A stretch of 64,000 bases of DNA from Leptospira sp. WS4.C2. GTDB taxonomy: Bacteria; Spirochaetota; Leptospiria; Leptospirales; Leptospiraceae. Shown piece by piece: positions 62,118-64,000 of this stretch. The stretch covers positions 3,506,501 through 3,570,500 of the forward strand of contig NZ_CP162139.1 of NCBI RefSeq assembly GCF_040833985.1, in the 5' to 3' direction. Position numbers and translations under genes: made by a program. Within the stretch, counting starts at the first letter, position 1, and every line of letters starts with the position of its first letter. The notes under the pieces were generated by a model. It worked only from the letters and a program-made list of their open reading frames with translations. It did not search any database and was not told where the DNA came from.

Positions 62118-62546
62118 ATGAATCTTGTCAAGAAGCAATCCTCTGCGGTTTTAGTCCTATTGATTTGCCTTTCCGGTTTTTTAGCAGTTGCCATCGGAGC
62201 CTTTGGTGCCCATGGATTAAAAAAATTTGTGAGCCCCGAACTCATGGTGATATTTGAAACGGGAAACCGGTATCATTTTTATCATACGTTGGCAGCACTA
62301 ATATCCTTTCTTTTTTTGCAACAGTCACTGGTTTTGGAATCGTCAAACAAAAGTAAAAGTTACTTAAAGCTGGCAACTTGGATGTTCCTTTTGGGAATTT
62401 TGATTTTTTCTTTCAGTTTGTATGCTCTTGCTATTACGGGAATCCGAATTCTTGGAGCCATCACTCCCATTGGCGGAGTGAGTTTTTTAATTGGCTGGAT
62501 CAGTTTAGGTTTTGGTTCTTATTATTTCTTTGTCCCAAAGAAATAA
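62118..62546 (+). CDS. DUF423-family membrane protein
   Basis: 142 residues with four membrane helices. Ala-Ile-Gly-Ala-Phe-Gly-Ala-His-Gly-Leu is the DUF423 signature, followed by Asn-Arg-Tyr-His-Phe-Tyr-His-Thr. The function is unknown; the family is widespread and small. The 3' end overlaps the convergent FliG-like gene by 25 bases. Confidence 0.9.
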   Translation: MNLVKKQSSAVLVLLICLSGFLAVAIGAFGAHGLKKFVSPELMVIFETGNRYHFYHTLAALISFLFLQQSLVLESSNKSKSYLKLATWMFLLGILIFSFSLYALAITGIRILGAITPIGGVSFLIGWISLGFGSYYFFVPKK

Positions 62547-62848
62547 TGTCCTTGTTTACTGATTAAATTTCTAGAAATCAAACCGTCAGCGATGAGTAAC
62601 AACCCGTTGGCGGCGGCTTTTTTTGCTTCATCCGGACTGTCTTTTTGTAGAGCCATTAGCTCGTGGACATATTTTCTTTTTTGTACATCCAAAACTCCGA
62701 GCATAGAACCAGCAATTTTTTCATCCATTTGCATAAATGCTAATGCAAGTGTTTGTGGAGGTGTTTCAATACATAAATAATATAATGCGAGATTATCAAA
62801 GTATGATAATTGGCTTAGTTTTTCGAGTGTGGGTTCTGATCCTGACAT
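62522..62848 (-). CDS. Small FliG-like (middle-domain) protein
   Basis: 108 residues. The central Gln-Thr-Leu-Ala-Leu-Ala-Phe-Met-Gln-Met-Asp ... Ile-Ala-Gly-Ser-Met-Leu-Gly-Val-Leu-Asp-Val-Gln-Lys-Arg resembles the FliG pattern (Gln-Thr-Ile-Ala ... Leu ... Leu-Pro ... Arg), with ARM-like helix repeats, but FliG proper has about 330 residues. It may be a FliG fragment acting in the flagellar switch or elsewhere. The match is by eye. It lies just downstream of an M32 carboxypeptidase gene on the same strand. Confidence 0.5.
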   Translation of the reverse strand: MSGSEPTLEKLSQLSYFDNLALYYLCIETPPQTLALAFMQMDEKIAGSMLGVLDVQKRKYVHELMALQKDSPDEAKKAAANGLLLIADGLISRNLISKQGHYFFGTKK

Positions 62849-62885
62849 ATAATTCCTTTTTATAATTTAATCATCTGAAAAATAG

Positions 62886-64000
62886 TTATTTTGTTACTTC
62901 TTTGATTTTTCCATTCAAATAGGAAATCAAATGTTTGGCATTTGGAGATTCACCGGTAGCTTGTTGCATTAGAGTATCCACATCATAGGTTTTTCCTTTG
63001 GAGTGGATATTTTTTCGTAACCAGCCCAAAAGGTCAGAAAAATCGCCATTCGCAGAAAATTTGTTATGCGAATCGGGAAATTCTTCTGTAAACTTTTTAA
63101 AAAGCTGAGAACTAAAAATATTTCCGAGAGTATAAGTCGGAAAATAACCAAAAGCTCCCATCGACCAATGGATGTCTTGTAAAACACCTTCAGCATCATT
63201 TTCAATTTTGAGTCCAAAACTTTCCTTCATTTTTGTATTCCAAATCTCAGGTAAATCTTTGACTTGAATTTTTCCATTGATGAGATCTCTTTCGATTTCA
63301 AATCTAAGAATGATATGAAGGTTGTAAGTGACTTGGTCGGCTTCTACTCGAACCTTTGTTTTTTCTGTACTGTTGATGTATTGGTAGAGTTGTTGGAACG
63401 GAAGTTCCTTATCTGTTAATCCAAAATCAGATAACAGGATGGGATAAACAAATTCCCAAAATGGTAAGGAACGTCCTACTTGGTTTTCCCACAAACGACT
63501 TTGGGATTCATGAATTCCTAAACTTAGGAATTCCGTAATCGGTGTGGGCCAATTGGGCATTGCCGATAGTCCAGATTCATAAAGGGAATGACCAGTCTCA
63601 TGTAACACACCAAAGATGGAAGAAAGCGGATCGGTTTCAGAGTATCTAGTTGTGATTCGTTTATCCCCCTTTCCTAAACTTGTCGAAAACGGATGGTTAC
63701 TTGTATCCAATCTAGATTCTTTTGTTGTGAGACCAAGGAGTGCAGGCAAACGATTACAAAATTTAGTTTGTTTTTCTAAAGATATAGGTCCAGGAAAAGG
63801 ATTTTTGAATTTTGGGGCAGTGACAACAATGGGAACTAAAGATTCTTTCAAATCAGAAAATAAAAGTTGGATTTGGTTTGCTTTAGCACCTTTTTCGTAA
63901 CTGTCGAGTAATGCATCATAAGGTTCTGTCGTATAACCAAAGTAATCTGCTTGTTTTTTAGATAACTGAACAAGCTCCTCTAATCGTTTCGAAAATGATT
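62886..64000 (-). CDS. M32 (Taq-type) carboxypeptidase, partial
   Basis: The reading frame is open through 63851 to the window edge (at least 371 residues of an about 500-residue enzyme; the N-terminal part lies outside). The zinc site is His-Glu-Thr-Gly-His (HExxH, in Val-Leu-His-Glu-Thr-Gly-His-Ser-Leu) and a second conserved part His-Glu-Ser-Gln-Ser-Arg-Leu-Trp-Glu-Asn supplies further active-site residues. It removes C-terminal residues from peptides in the cytoplasm. The true start is not visible. Confidence 0.92.
   Translation of the reverse strand, partial: SFSKRLEELVQLSKKQADYFGYTTEPYDALLDSYEKGAKANQIQLLFSDLKESLVPIVVTAPKFKNPFPGPISLEKQTKFCNRLPALLGLTTKESRLDTSNHPFSTSLGKGDKRITTRYSETDPLSSIFGVLHETGHSLYESGLSAMPNWPTPITEFLSLGIHESQSRLWENQVGRSLPFWEFVYPILLSDFGLTDKELPFQQLYQYINSTEKTKVRVEADQVTYNLHIILRFEIERDLINGKIQVKDLPEIWNTKMKESFGLKIENDAEGVLQDIHWSMGAFGYFPTYTLGNIFSSQLFKKFTEEFPDSHNKFSANGDFSDLLGWLRKNIHSKGKTYDVDTLMQQATGESPNAKHLISYLNGKIKEVTK

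Noticed and set aside
1..64000. CRISPR array, insertion sequence or prophage
   Set aside because: No regularly spaced direct repeats, no transposase or integrase and no phage structural gene were found.

Overview
The window looks like chromosomal DNA of a spirochaete, most likely a saprophytic Leptospira of the L. biflexa/L. meyeri type. The reasons are moderate AT-richness, many spirochaetal lipoprotein signals (Phe/Leu-x-x-Asn-Cys or similar), TTG/GTG starts, a STAS/SpoIIE/hybrid-kinase signalling style, FAD-dependent thymidylate synthase, MORN, FecR and CPBP proteins, and acyl-CoA dehydrogenase clusters. This is inference from protein families; there is no rRNA in the window to confirm it. 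There is one tRNA (Pro-GGG), no CRISPR and no insertion sequence. No stretch above 300 bases lacks a gene; the largest gaps are about 130-180 bases.

Layout. 0.1-6.3 kb: anti-sigma antagonist, membrane glycosyltransferase, SGNH lipoprotein, coaX and birA back to back, a short-chain dehydrogenase, metF and a MORN protein. 6.4-9 kb: a tightly coupled signalling trio of receiver, CheC/CheX-like phosphatase and hybrid histidine kinase. 9-11.3 kb: a kexin-like lipoprotein protease with no prodomain, followed by a separate secreted gene that looks like its missing prodomain. 11.3-14.4 kb: prfA, an EcsC-like protein and a lipoprotein. 14.5-21.4 kb: a six-gene minus-strand run of helical exported protein, rhomboid protease, odd MDR dehydrogenase, 816-residue S-adenosylhomocysteine-hydrolase-like protein, variant Nudix protein and a nitrilase-fold protein without its catalytic Cys. 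21.5-31 kb: Zn-dehydrogenase, SpoIIE phosphatase, nitronate monooxygenase, an operon of FecR protein with a haem motif, porin and DsbD, then thyX. 31-39 kb: sensory-type alpha/beta hydrolase, small lipid/NTF2-like proteins and an operon metG - adenylate cyclase - HisI variant - rhodanese. 39-46.8 kb: methyltransferase, lipoproteins, START-like protein, a probable methylsuccinyl-CoA dehydrogenase and ruvC. 46.8-52 kb: a TetR/SDR divergent pair with a perfect 17-base inverted-repeat operator, then a small accessory patch (VapBC-type toxin-antitoxin and an Mrr-type nuclease). 52-64 kb: phasin-like protein, tRNA-Pro, SixA, RppH-like Nudix, acylphosphatase, aldo/keto reductase, an acyl-CoA dehydrogenase/phosphotransferase/DUF6285-like/phosphatase cluster, M23 and CPBP peptidases, a FliG-like fragment and the 3' part of an M32 carboxypeptidase that runs off the end.

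Most striking points. (1) The 10-mer GTTATGCGAA occurs at least 12 times on both strands, in several reading frames and in intergenic DNA, about 80 times more than chance by base composition, which suggests a genome-wide signal. (2) A subtilisin-family protease and its prodomain appear split into two separately secreted proteins. (3) An SAH-hydrolase-like protein with a 350-residue unknown N-terminus sits in a conserved-looking operon next to a Cys-less nitrilase homologue. (4) A HisI homologue has lost the metal-binding DCDxD motif at its usual place but carries a DCDED motif in an N-terminal extension.
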